The notes under the pieces: model-generated
Databases searched by the model: none
The model's input: the letters and a program-made list of their open reading frames with translations, nothing else
What the model was told of the DNA's origin: nothing
Shown here: positions 35,196 to 47,102 of the stretch, in pieces
Layout: each line of letters opens with the position of its first letter
Position numbering within the stretch: position 1 is the first letter of the stretch
Made by a program: the position numbers and the translations under genes
Origin: Himantopus leucocephalus
Lineage: Eukaryota > Chordata > Aves > Charadriiformes > Recurvirostridae
DNA: 64,000 bases
Assembly (NCBI GenBank): GCA_003993805.1
Contig: RSEF01000001.1
Location: 145,287,407-145,351,406 of the forward strand
Reading direction: 5' to 3'

Positions 35196-38189
35196 TTCAT
35201 CCTCCCCCTTATCTGCTGTCAAAGGGGAAAGCCATGTACGCAGTCGAGCATTTTGCTGGGTTTGGGGGTTTATTCACATTTTCAGATTTCCAGTCTCCAC
35301 AGGAAGACAGGCCTTCTGGGGACGCCCTTACATGGGCAGCGTTTGGACAGGCAGGTGGAGGAGTCACTGGTATGCAGGAACCAGCCCAGACTAGCGGTGA
35401 CACTGTACTTGGGAACAGTCAACAACCTTATTCAGTCACGTCCATTATGTTTTTACAGCACCTTTGTTTGCTGGTTGAACTTCCTTAAGCATTTATTTTG
35501 CATTAGCTGACTTTTGCTACTGTTGTTCTCAGGCTCCTCATAATAATTCTTGCTCTCACCCCACTGGCAAGCTTCTAGAAAAAAATTTCCTTCTCTGACA
35601 CGTGTCCATCTTATTCTTGTTCCCTTTAGGCCTCTTTGCATATTCTGCTATTGTACCGGGTCCAGCTCAACAAGCCCCATCTCCACTGATACCAGCCTTA
35701 GTCAGCTGGGAATCCAGTGAGAAAAAAAAAGACCAAACATGGGAGGAGTCATCTTTTCAAGCGTATTGCCTCTTCAGCATCTCCAACCACTGCCAGGGTA
35801 CACGAGGACGCTGGGGACACAAAACAAATTCACATCCCCTACCTGAAAGCAGTATCACACTATAATAAATAGCATCACAGGCCACTGGACCATGAAGAAG
35901 AGAACACTGATGAAAGGTTTGAAAGAGTTTCACCTCCTTCTCAAAAGAAGTATGGAAAAACAAGGAGTCAGGCTGTCAGCAGAATCTATGCTGCCTGGTA
36001 GGCAAACATTTTCGTAAACAGTCATGGTGATTTCTTACAAAAATTAAGCAAACAATAGTATTCACACACACAAATACGTGCATGCACACACCCCTCTTGA
36101 GGAAAGCTCCATGCTGTGGCTACCCCTGACCACTGCTTGCAGACACGAAAGCTGTTGCACAGCCCCCTTACAAATATTTCTGCCTGCCACAGACCCGCTG
36201 GCCTGAGCACAACCAACAAATGGACATCAGAACGGAGACAGCACAGAAAATAACAAGCCTCAGCAGGGTCATCAAGGGAAGAGATCGATCACGAAGAAAG
36301 TTAGGCAGCCAACACGAGCGGGCTGAGAAAGCAGTTATGCTTTCAATAGCATACGTTTCTTGGGCCATAAAGCTGACACTGGGACTGCACAATTGCATTC
36401 CAACCCAACACATTTATTGGAGGTGTAGAAAGCTAATGTTGGCCTATTAACAATTGCTGTCCACTGTAAATCACTGCAGGACCTCCCTTGAAGCATACTG
36501 CCTCCTATTTATCTCACAGGCGTCAAGGAACCCTTTGCCCTCTTCAACTCGTCATTTGGCCAATAAATCAAAACATTGCTTTTTGGGGAGACGACTGGTT
36601 CACAAAAACCAGAGTGGAAGACATACAACTCCAATATGAGGTTCAAAACGTGGCTGGAGGATATACATGACTTGCTCCCAACTTGCCATGAGTTTGTTGC
36701 AAAGATTTGATGGAATTTTATTTCCCTTTCTGGAAAAAATCAGCACTGCGTAAGGTTTGTCGGTGTTCTGGGAGAGAAAGTACTACAGAAATCAGTGGCT
36801 CTTCAGGATAGGATACATGCACAGATGTGCTACTGTTTGAAATTAATGGAGATTAACAGTTTAGCATCCGTTTCCTATGAGTTGCTCAGATACAATTTTT
36901 CCTGCAGAGTTAATATAGGACTAGAATGGCAGAATTTAATGCTGTAATTATAATTTTCATACATCTGGCTTAGGCTGAAAAATTGCAAGTGTGTTATTTT
37001 TTTAACTAAAAAGCCCCCTTTATAATTCCTGTATTATTCAGGGGAAGACAAACTGATAAACAATTGTCATGGGAAACAGGAAGAAAAGTGTGGAAGTGTG
37101 GAACAAAGTGCACTTTCTCATCATCTGGACTCCAAGGACGTGGTCAAATATGTGCCCTGATAAACTCACTCCTTCTGTGTCCTCTACCTCTATTGACGAG
37201 GAGCAAACATGTCCCACTTAGTCACACGGTAGGGAAGAGCAATAAGGAAAAAAGCAGTGGTGAAGTTCTGTGGGAGAACACAGCATTCACAATTCATACC
37301 ACAGCGGCGGTCCCCTGCCAAAAGCTCACCCAGCTGCCCACACCATCAGATGGGGGCAGCCCAGGTTGGTCTGGGAAAGGAGGTAAGCTCTCCTCAGTGC
37401 CGAGCAGGTGGGAATCCCTGTTCTGCAAACACCGTGGGCACATGAGCCATCGCACCCTCACACATGCAGGGGAGGATAGGGCCCTACAGCGTCACCCTAG
37501 CTCATATGAGAACAAGAAGTCGTCAAGAGCTGTGCTGGACGTGTAAGGTCTGAGGGCCAGGGTCAGGCGTGTGCTTAAGCATCTGTCTGTGCCGAGGTGC
37601 TGGGGCCGGACTGGGAGAGGTGGAGCAGCCGCCTGAGAGCAGCGTGTGCTGGTGCTGGGGGAGGAGGGGTACCCGCAGATGCTGTCTTGATTTACTCGCA
37701 GGCTGCAAACATAAACCAGATATTTTTATGTTCTGTTATTAATGTTAACCACAAAACTAGAAAGGTTCTGTGCAGCCAGTAAAGATAGCAGTGTGAAATC
37801 CGGGAGGGCCAAGCCACCACAGAAATGTGAAGTTGTAGAAAAAGTTAATAAATTTTGGAGGAATGTTTCAGGCTTACTCTGTTTCCAAGGGATCTGGAGA
37901 TCCCCGTGTGCGTAGCTCACGGGCCTGGCCAAAGGGAGCTTGGACAGACTTCAAGGGAAATCTGCAGCTATCTCTGTCTCCGCTGCCAGGAGAAGTTTAA
38001 TGGTGCTGTGCAACAAAGCGCTGCTGTCGACTGACAGAGGGATGGAAAAACAGATCAGATGCGTGCCTGCCTCCAGGGAAATGTGCTGCAATCCAGGAGA
38101 GCCTCCCATCATTGTGATAAAGCAATTCTCCTTTTGAAAAACAGTTTCAAATTTCTTTTATCCACAGTGGACAGGCAACGACCTTCAAC
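35196..38189. other. Unique non-coding DNA
   Basis: CA-rich simple sequence at about 36062-36094. Frames of up to 160 codons (37064-37546 plus) carry no recognisable domain. No RNA gene recognised. Confidence 0.5.
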
Positions 38190-38289
38190 NNNNNNNNNNN
38201 NNNNNNNNNNNNNNNNNNNNNNNNNNNNNNNNNNNNNNNNNNNNNNNNNNNNNNNNNNNNNNNNNNNNNNNNNNNNNNNNNNNNNNNNN
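38190..38289. other. Assembly gap of 100 Ns
   Basis: Exactly 100 Ns, the conventional placeholder for a gap of unknown size. It lies immediately upstream of a CR1 3' tail, so the missing sequence may include more of that element. Frames translated through it are void. Confidence 0.98.
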
Positions 38290-38387
38290 TTAAAAGACAT
38301 GTAGATGTGGTGCTGAGCGACATGGTTTAGTGATTGACTGGACTTGATGATCTTAAGGTCTTTTCCAACCTATGATTCTAGGATATA
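38290..38387 (+). mobile_element. CR1 LINE 3' tail, truncated by assembly gap
   Basis: Forward CR1 tail: ttaaaagacatgtagatgtg, gtgctgagcgacatggttta, gtgattgactggacttgat, gatcttaaggtcttttccaa, and 'cctatgattctagg' at the end. It belongs to the same 'tggtttagtg..' subfamily as the element at 8713, in the opposite orientation. Its upstream part runs into the 100-N gap, so its true length is unknown. Confidence 0.93.
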
Positions 38388-40514
38388 GTTGTGTTCTGCT
38401 GTGTCAGCAATATTGGCCTCGTGAAGTACACTTTTATTTCAACGGACCCAGTAAGTCTGAAACCTAATGTGATGGCTACCTGTGCCATCACTGATCATTT
38501 TAGCACAAGGCCCAGCTTGCCTCATACTTTTCCCAAGGCAGCAGTTTCCAACTTCTCTCACATCAAGAGAGCATCACATTGTACTACCAAGGAGGTAGTT
38601 GTGGAAAGGGAAGAAGAAGAAATGAAGAGACCGGGTCACAGCTGGCTAAGCCAGGCCAGGCTCATATTTCCCTGCTCACACTCTGGGCCCTGGTTACTCA
38701 TTTTATGGACACTCTTTGATGCTGTACACACTTGGCCTTGTTTTTTAAGACTGACATTTCTATGTGTCATTGGATCTATTTGTCTGAAAAATTAATTACA
38801 AGTTTAGGAGCACATGGAAACAGCACGGATCTTCAGAAACTACATTACTGAGAAAAGAAAAAAAAATCAAACACTTCATCTTAGCAAATGAAAACCAAAA
38901 TGTGAGCAGGAAAGAAGTCTGTGCTTTTGAGATACTAAAAAAGGGGAAAAGGCAATGATTAAAAAAAAGTTATAAATAATTTTCCTATTATTCATGCAAT
39001 ACAGCTGGATAAAAAGTTGTTTAAAAAAGATCTTTCAAATGACTTACAATGTGCACAGCTAAAAGGTTTATTTTTACCTTTCTGGTTTTAGATAAAACTC
39101 ATTTTGCTGATTAGAACAATTACGCTTATAATGGGGAATAAAAGGAATTGGTTACCTACAGATACACAAAGCAGTGATGCTGGAGGTACAGTCACTCTGC
39201 AGCATTCTGCTACTTAAATTGGGTTTATCTGTGAATTGTATTTCTCCACAAAACATATATACTGTTTTTTATTAGGGGTTTTCCATTGCCCTATGCAGTT
39301 AATACTTATTTTTACAAGTGTGGAACAAGCAGGAAAGCTTTCTGTTTTGGGAAAAAAAGAAAAAAAGTAAGGATTACAAAAAGCAAAATAGGGGCTACAA
39401 TTTACAGCTAAAAAAGAAAAAGTAATATGAAAACTTGGGTTAAACACTGACTTTGCTGTTGCTACCAAAGGGAAATGCTGTTGCACACAACGATTGTGCT
39501 ATGTTCATCTCATGATTTGTGCTGTGTTCAAACCCCACCAGTATCAGCTCTTGCCAGAAACAGGGAAGCAGATCACACACACTACTCACTGTCACAATTC
39601 TTGTATTCCTAGAAGATTTTATGCCATTGGTATCTTTGGAAACTTTTTACACAGTATCTATCCAGAAGGACTGCATTTTAATTATCCCTCAGAAGGCTGG
39701 CTGGATGTTGGGTGTCTCAGTAGTTTTGCTTGCTTTCTTAAAATTGCCTTATTGCTTAAGGCTGTACAGATCCCTTTGTAATAACTGAAAGCATCTAAAC
39801 TATGGAAACATTATCTCTTGGAAAAGTAAAAACAAATCAAGATTTGGGTTCAGGATGGCTTAGCAGAATGAATTCTTATTCATAGTCTTCACATTCTCTC
39901 TGAGGCTTCAGTTTATTGAATTCCCCAACATTTTTCTCTTGCTCTTTGATTAGTAAAACTCATTCTAGGTTTCCAGGGCACTGTTGAAGCACATGTTCTC
40001 GCAGTATCCATGCTCAGCAGTGTTACGGCATGTGGACAAGAAACGATGAATGAGTACAGTAGAAGAAAGAGAGGGGCAGTACAGAGACACCAAGTCTTCC
40101 CTGGCATCTGAAGGGAAGTAACCTCCTACAATGAGATTGTCAAAGAACTGATCACACCAGTTTATTTTGATTTGTATGTCAAACAAAAGTCTCAACTGCT
40201 CCTCAAATAACAAGGATATAGCAGAAGAAATAAGAAGGTAGTGAGTGAGGTAGGACTCCCTGCCCCAGAGCTGGCTTTGTCTTAGCTTTCACAGAGCACA
40301 AGCTGCAGAAGCACTTTCTCTTTTTACACTAAATAGGTTCCCAAAATGAAAATAAGACTTTCCAATAGGTCCATAGGTTTGAGCAATTCTGGCCTGGTAC
40401 GACTGAGAACAGCAAGCACTGTGTGGGAATCAAGATCAGAGTTAGCCATGGTAATCTTAGGGGCACGTCAACGGTCTCAGTTTCTTCACTTGGTGAGAGC
40501 ATAACCTTCACTTT

Positions 40515-40516
<2 letters not shown>
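38388..40516. other. Unique non-coding DNA
   Basis: A-rich in 38840-39020. The block 38980-39140 (tattattcatgcaatacagc, ctgattagaacaattacgct) has a conserved-element texture. No gene recognised. Confidence 0.45.
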
Positions 40517-40551
<35 letters not shown>

Positions 40552-40561
40552 AAAAAAAAAA
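40517..40561 (+). repeat. Poly(A) tract, A33-T-A11
   Basis: Thirty-three consecutive A, one T, then eleven A. No element with a poly(A)-terminated 3' end, processed-pseudogene similarity or obvious target-site duplication could be identified beside it (upstream ends ..ataaccttcactttgc, downstream starts ttcctattcccc). It could be simple expansion. Confidence 0.95.
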
Positions 40562-43500
40562 TTCCTATTCCCCACAGTTGTAAAGGAAATATTTACAAAT
40601 GAGTGAAAGAACAGGTGACTGCCTCCACCTGTAGGAAGCCTGCAAGAAATTGTTTCACAGGGTGTAAGCAGTCCCTGTTCATCTTAACTTCAGGCACAGC
40701 TAACGTGTGGGGATAGCAAAGGAGCAGGGCCATAGCGGTGCCATGTGAGAAACAGGTAGGCTTCCCAATGCCTTAATTAATCTGTGACTTGTGACAGCAA
40801 TTTAAATGTGGCTTCTCCAGCTCATCTTACAATGTTTAAGCGTGAATACAAGGGGACAATGTGTACTACCATAGTCATTGCTGTAACACCAATAAACCAG
40901 AAGAATGAAGTTTATGGGCTGTCAATTTGGTAATTTGTATTAACACAACATTCACTTCAAAATTAATTTGAAAACAAACACCCAGGTAATGCTAACCTTG
41001 GGATGTTACAGCTTATTAGCAAAAACAGAGAAAACAAAACTGTACTGTGCACAGCTGGAGGTCCCACAGGTTCCCAAACCAGGATCCCACGGTGCCTTTT
41101 AAAGCAAATTGTTAAATCAGGACTATACATGTCACTACAGAACTGTCAGAAGATACAGCTCCCAGGTTTCAACATTCTCTCTCTCTGTTGCGCACAAGTA
41201 CGTACACAAATACTCCCACAGATTCAACAGAGCTCCTGCATACACCTCTGCCAATCCCTTGCTTGCATATGTATGACTTGCACTAAAGCTGGCATGAATT
41301 CAGTGAGAAAAGGAATGTATTTCTCTCTGTGCCATAATGCATGCAGCAGTGCTTTCTACCATTGCCATTTGTTGTTTATGAAAAATTCAGTTTCTGTGAA
41401 ACAATTAGGAATACTGAAAAATGAGAGGGGAGAGAGCATCAGGAACAACTATATTTGTCCATGACCCTTTGGAAAAGTAACATTTAGTATAAAGAACAAC
41501 AACACTCTCCATTCTCAACTCAAATGAGTCCATCAATCATCTAAAATAAGTCTATAATTAGTTAATAATATAATGAATTAAATTATCATAAACTTACATG
41601 AGAAAATTACTTAAACACAAAACAAAATACAGAAGGGTGGGGAAGGGCTGGGGTTCAGGCAAGTGGGGCTCCTTGGATGAAATCCCCTCCACATTCAGCA
41701 GCCTCCCACCAACTTCAAGGCCATGATTTGTCTCCTGGATTCTCTGCCAGGTTTCGCTCTCAACACACTGCGCGAGATCAGAAAAATTTCCAACGCCTCC
41801 ATTTCTGCCAAAGAGGGAAACCCATCACCAAATTCGGACTACTGTTTGATATGCTTTGATTCAGCACAATACAGTGGCATTGTGGTCATTTTTTAACGCA
41901 AGAGTAAGAGTCATCCAAGGTATTTTTAGCCTCCCAGAAGGGTGTAAAATACTTTTTCCTGCATTAAGTGGGAGGAAGGCTTGTCTTGCTGATGAGATGC
42001 AGCATGCAAATACCCGTGACCTGAGCTCAGTCCCTTAGTACCCCATCCTATGGGGATCACTGTTAACCAATAAGGAGAATACACCTTTTTTCTCCCAGTC
42101 TTGAAAGATAATGTCATTTTAGACTTTGGGAAAAGAATTAAGTGACCACGGCATGCATGCCCCAAAAGACGCTGCCATATGAGGCCCTGCCATGATGTAA
42201 AAACATAAAATAATTTTTAAAACTTTGACAACTTCCCCTCGAAGGACAAATGTCCATATGGGTAAAATAGTGCTCTAAATACTGTGGGGAGCAGCACAAC
42301 AAAAGAGAGGGAGATGAGGAAAATGACACCTGTACCCTGACCGACTCTTGCCAAAACTTGGTCTTGTTCCCCCACTCATGGAGATGGTCTCCATCAAGGT
42401 GAGGGCAACAGGGGGTGGGACAAAGCAGGGTAAAGGCCCATGCAATGGGGCAGCGGCAGCAGGCAGGAACACAGGGAAATACACAGGGAAAAAAACCCAG
42501 CGCACTCTAGGACAATCACTGCTTTTTGTTCTTACAACAGTTTCCTGAGGGGGTGAGATAATTCAGTATTTATCATCTTTGAAGAAGATTTCAGGCTGAG
42601 GGGTGGTTAAGCAAAACTGTTAGAAATGGCACAGAGTCCAAGCTAAGAGCGCGAGGAGATGTGAGTTGAAGAGGTCTGCTCTGGATTTGTGCAGCCTAGC
42701 TGTCACGGCGCAAGATAAGGAAAACCAAGAATGCATTTCTTCTGACCACAGAGACCCCGTAGGTTTCATTTCTCAATGGTGCTCCAGAAACAATCCTTCA
42801 TCCTCACTCGGGTTTGAATCTTTTTTTTCCACACAATTTCCAGCTCCCCAGAGAACCTTGTCTTTTCAAATCCCTCCTGTTTTCATGGGGATTATCTCTC
42901 CCTTGTTGTGGTTTTGAAGGCTTTCAAACCCCAGATACATAGCATGGTGGTTTGAAAGGTTACTTTCCTGTTTGACTGATCATTCTTGACCCATTACCCT
43001 CCCAATGCTGCCCAGTGCAATAGCAGTAACATTTGTCAAAAGTGGGAAAACAGATCACAAAACAAAACAAAGATATTTCTATCTGTAGATCTGTATCTAT
43101 TATATAGATTTACTACAATGCAAAATAACTACCAATATAGTAAGCTCCCAAACATAAATACAATATGGACATAAAATACACACCCACATATACCCCTCCT
43201 TTCTTCTGTGTGGCCATGTTGAATAGACTGGAGCTGGACGAAAAAAAAAAAAGGAAGGTATTTTCCCTTTTCCTATGTGCAGTTTCCACAAAGGTCACCC
43301 AGCAGAGCAGCAGGGAGACCTGAGGAGTTGTGGCCAAAGCTATGGGGGTGACTGTGGCAGGGGGTGTTCAGAGCCTCATTACCACACCAGATCCCACCAA
43401 AATACGCTGGCCCACTGCAGAGGGGACCTTTAGTATCTAAAATAAATTATAGCCACTGACATCTACTGCCACCCTGCACATGTGAAGAAACATTCAGCGA

Positions 43501-44699
43501 CTGATGGCCCAGTTTTGTGAACTGGGACTTTATGTCCAAATCCATCTGATCTAACGTTAGACATCTACCTCATGGGCTGAAGTGAGAAACACAGCTAAGT
43601 TGGTCCCTCCTGCAGGTGGAGGTGAGGCACCATCAGAAAGCAGCTCAGGTCTTAAGCCAAGGGTGACTGTATTGCTCATTTGGGGATGGGGATGAATCCA
43701 GGTCTTAATGAACAAGTCCCTTTGTCTAGCAGTACTTTTTGAACCTCAAAGGACTGGGAAATCCTGGATGGGGAAATTGCAGCTCTGCACCAACCTAACA
43801 TGAACATCCAGGATGCAAAACGACTATAGTAAATCCCTGAGGTTTTTGTTCCTTGGTTTATTCTTCTTGGCTCTGGTCTACATTTCTTGGAAAATTCCTC
43901 CATCTCTCTGTTGGCAGATCAGTTCTACACTTGTCACAGATGTGCTGCTTTAGCAGACGAATAACTTAATTTTCCCCACAAGGCAGTAATGTGCTATAGA
44001 ATGAACATTTCTGACTTTTTTAAGCAGTAAAAAGTCTCTTATTCAACCTGTTTAATAGGTTAAGTGGTCATTTGGTATAAAAAAAAATAAGCAAGTATGC
44101 TTTCCTTCCCAATCTCTTTCTCCCTCTTTTTCAATCTAATGTTTTAACAGTTTCAGGATCAGGGCAGTGGTTATTTTTGGCATAATATTTAGAAAGACAA
44201 TCTTGCAATAGTATTCTCCACCAAGTAAGTGCTCAAATGAACAGAGCTTATAAATGATTAATATAACAGCAGTGAGATAACCCTGACAAGTACATCTGGT
44301 GTTTGTTAACTGAAGATTATTTCTTTTAAAGTTTTAATTGGGCCATGTTAATTGGACACTTTTCTTCAGTAGACATATTTCATATCACAAAGTTAAGCCA
44401 GGTTTTGCTCAGCAAAACCGTAAACATGCAATTAATCACAGAAAAACATGGATCCCTCCTTACACTTGGCACACAAGAACCCCAAAAGTCATTTTCTTGG
44501 GGCTTTACTCCCTAAAAATCAAGTGGGCTTATATGGCTGAGGTCTTGTATACTGGTCTGAAAACTGAGTGATGCCTCAGTAACTACCATGAGCCTGCACA
44601 GCACTGGCAAATATGTCAAGAGCCCTTCTTGGTACAAATACCCTGCGTACTTCAGCAGGAGTGTCTCCATGAGAAATGGCTGACAAGAACAGGACTGTG
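40562..44699. other. Unique non-coding DNA
   Basis: No gene recognised. The 153-codon frame at 41003-41464 (plus) has no domain. The block 44270-44420 is AT-rich with a homeodomain core cluster (gttttaattgggccatgtta). The 10-A run at 43240-43251 is simple sequence. Confidence 0.5.
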
Positions 44700-44938
44700 A
44701 CGGCTGTAGGTTTCCCTTGCCTGTCAGAGCAGAATATCGCCTTGCCTGTGGAAAGGAAGGCAACAGCTCTGCTTTTGTGCCAAGGGTGTCTGAGCCACTC
44801 AGGGATGGCTCTGCCAGTNACGGCTGTAGGTTTCCCTTGCCTGTCAGAGCAGAATATCGCCTTACCTGTGGAAAGGAAGGCAGCAGCTCTGCTTTTGTGC
44901 CAAGGGTGTCTGAGCCACTCAGGAATGGCTCTGCCAGA
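44700..44938. repeat. 119-base direct duplication around single-N gap (44819), probable assembly artefact
   Basis: 44700-44818 and 44820-44938 are near-identical and abut the N. Visible differences are g/a, a/g and g/a substitutions, plus the last bases at the contig edge. A second lone N at 44939 follows directly. Confidence 0.87.
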
Positions 44939-44948
44939 NTCTGCCAGT
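44930..44948. repeat. Short duplication around single-N gap (44939)
   Basis: tctgccaga (44930-44938) precedes the N and tctgccagt (44940-44948) follows it. This is the second contig junction within 120 bases. Confidence 0.75.
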
Positions 44949-45272
44949 GTTTATGAGGAGTATCTTCGCATAGCGCCGTGACCAAAGCCAAGAGGGTGTT
45001 AACACACAGAGGGCAAGAGAAAAATGTACTACCGTGTCACCTAGATTATTCAGAGTAAGATTGGAAACCACCTTTGGAAAAATACTGCCAGAAAGGCTAC
45101 AGAGGTCCCTTCTGCGTGGCAGCTGGGTTAGTCAACGGCACAGGGACTGTGGGAAGTGACTGGGTCAGTGCCAGTCCCATCCACCCATGGAAGTCATGGG
45201 GAAATGTGAGAGCTTCCCATCTACTGTGATACATTCTCATGGTTTTGAGTTTCAGCTTCTTAGCTTATCACG
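44949..45272. other. Unique non-coding DNA
   Basis: No gene or repeat recognised. Confidence 0.5.
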
Positions 45273-45574
45273 CTTTCCTTCCTTCCTTCCTTTGTTCCTT
45301 CCTTCCTTCTGCCCTCCCTCTTTTACTACTTTGTATTTTCCCTTTTGTTCTCTTCTTTTCTTTCCCTTTTCTCCTGTTCCCTTTCCTTTCCCTTTCCTTT
45401 CCTTTTCCTTCCTTCCTCTTTCTCTCTTTCTTCCTTTCCTCCTTTTGTTTTTCTTTTTCTTTCTTTCTTTCTTTTTCTTTCTTTCTTTTTCTTCCTTTCT
45501 TTCTCTCTCTCACTCTTTCTCTTTCCCTTTCTCTTTCTTTCTCTCTTTCTGTATTTCTCTTTCTTTCTCTTTCC
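45273..45574. repeat. 300-base polypyrimidine (TTCC/CTTT/CTCTTT) tract
   Basis: Almost pure C/T on this strand, with unit drift from ttcc through ccctttcctttcc to ctttctttctttcttttt and finally ctctttctctttc. The longest uninterrupted pyrimidine runs are 45377-45446 (70 bases), 45448-45511 (64) and 45513-45550 (38). Long homopurine-homopyrimidine mirror-like tracts are known to adopt triplex (H-DNA) structures, so this one is a candidate. The Phe/Ser/Leu- and Lys/Arg/Glu-rich frames across it are not genes. Confidence 0.97.
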
Positions 45575-46579
45575 AAAATTATCTAAAACTAGTGGGTAAA
45601 AGACACACACATAGGCAGTTACAGTGAAACCACTCACTGATCCTTACCTATGGAAGCTTTCCAGAACTTTGTACAAGCTCCTTTCACAATGAGAGCACAC
45701 AGTGTTGTAAAAGAAGATGAGAAACCACAAGAACAATATTATTTATGGGAACAACTTCTACTTATGCTTTAGAATACGAAGGGGTTTTAATCTATAGCTA
45801 TGATGTAGAACTACATAAAATATGTATATGTTTTACCCAGAGACACATACACTCTCAGCACAGACCAGAGCACTGTCTTTTTCTGGTAGACTGAAATTAC
45901 GATTGTATACAAGTGCCTACTGCAGTGTGTAGGTATTTTATGTGAGTGGCTACATAGCTATACGGTGAATAGCTATATAATGTATATTCTCATTACGTGG
46001 TAGCTGTAAAGCTCATTTGCAGTGAATTAATTAAATTGTTCCTGTTCCAGATTCACGCCAGCAGGAGTTATGATTGATTAAAAGTAGTTCCAGCCATGAT
46101 CTCCTTGAACATGTGTCAAAGGTCTGCAGCTGAGTGCTCATGTAAATTGGAGTACTACAATTTGCCTTTCATTAGCCATCAGGTTTTGGTTTGAAATGCC
46201 CCCGAGGAAACTACGACCTACTCTATGATCTGTAGAAAACACACTTTACTCCTGCAGGCCCAGTTCAGGGCAGTGTTCAGCACAAGCCTGGTTTTAAGTT
46301 AGTGGATACACTGACTTGTCTCAGCAGAACTACTCATGAACTTAAAGCCGTGCTCCTGCACATAATTGCTGAACCCAGAGCTAAAAGCGGAACAGCCTGA
46401 GAAACCAAATACATGCTCCATGATCACTTTTGGACATCCAAAGGCTTTTTTTCACATTTTAACATGGGCAGAAAGACAAATGACAGACATTTTCAGGGGA
46501 CTAAAATCCAGAATTACTTCATTCTTGATACACAACATGTCTTCCAGATTTCCAACAACAGCCAAGATAATTGAGCACT
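45575..46579. other. Unique non-coding DNA
   Basis: No gene recognised. The block 46010-46200 is a conserved-looking stretch listed separately. Confidence 0.5.
46010..46200. promoter_or_regulatory. Candidate conserved non-coding element
   Basis: AT-rich, repeat-free block with homeodomain cores (gtgaattaattaaattgttc, ttatgattgattaaaag, tcattagccatcagg) resembling vertebrate CNEs. This is inference from texture only. Confidence 0.3.
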
Positions 46580-47102
46580 GAGGACCCTGGGGAGTCACAG
46601 GTCTCTGGCAGTACCATGATGGAAACCACGCTAGGACCATGGACATAGGACTCCCAGACCATGAACTGGGTGAGGGACCCAAAGCAAGCAAGAAGCCTCA
46701 GAGCCCTTGGAGACCTGTTTGAAGAGTTGGGTCTGACAGCAAGGCTCCCTCCACAATGACGAAGATGCCAGAGGAACTAGCTGGCTTGGGAGTTTCAAAA
46801 CAACAAGATCCATTTCCTTGGGGCAGAGTATCCAGCGGCGNGAGGACCCTGGGGAGTCACAGGTCTCTGGCAGTACCATGATGGAAACCACGCTAGGACC
46901 ATGGACATAGGACTCCCAGACCATGAACTGGGTGAGGGACCCAAAGCAAGCAAGAAGCCTCAGAGCCCTTGGAGACCTGTTTGAAGAGTTGGGTCTGACA
47001 GCAAGGCTCCCTCCACAATGACGAAGATGCCAGAGGAACTAGCTGGCTTGGGAGTTTCAAAACAACAAGATCCATTTCCTTGGGGCAGAGTATCCAGCGG
47101 CG
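46580..47102. repeat. 261-base direct duplication around single-N gap (46841), probable assembly artefact
   Basis: 46580-46840 and 46842-47102 are both 261 bases, and I see no difference between them by eye. They abut the N on both sides. The frames of 86-97 codons on the minus strand that appear twice here (46631-46924 and 46893-47153) are the same sequence counted twice. Confidence 0.88.

Noticed and set aside
34887..35510. 207-codon plus-strand frame
   Set aside because: It crosses the N at 35161 and a duplicated contig end; the frame is not present in a collapsed sequence.
39526..39540. gttcaaaccccacc, reminiscent of a tRNA T-arm
   Set aside because: No matching acceptor, D-arm or anticodon arm is present in the surrounding 80 bases.
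44512..44991. 159-codon minus-strand frame with an internal repeat
   Set aside because: The apparent protein repeat is the assembly duplication around two Ns.
45187..45637. Phe/Ser/Leu-rich and Lys/Arg/Glu-rich frames of up to 146 codons
   Set aside because: They are translations of the polypyrimidine tract.
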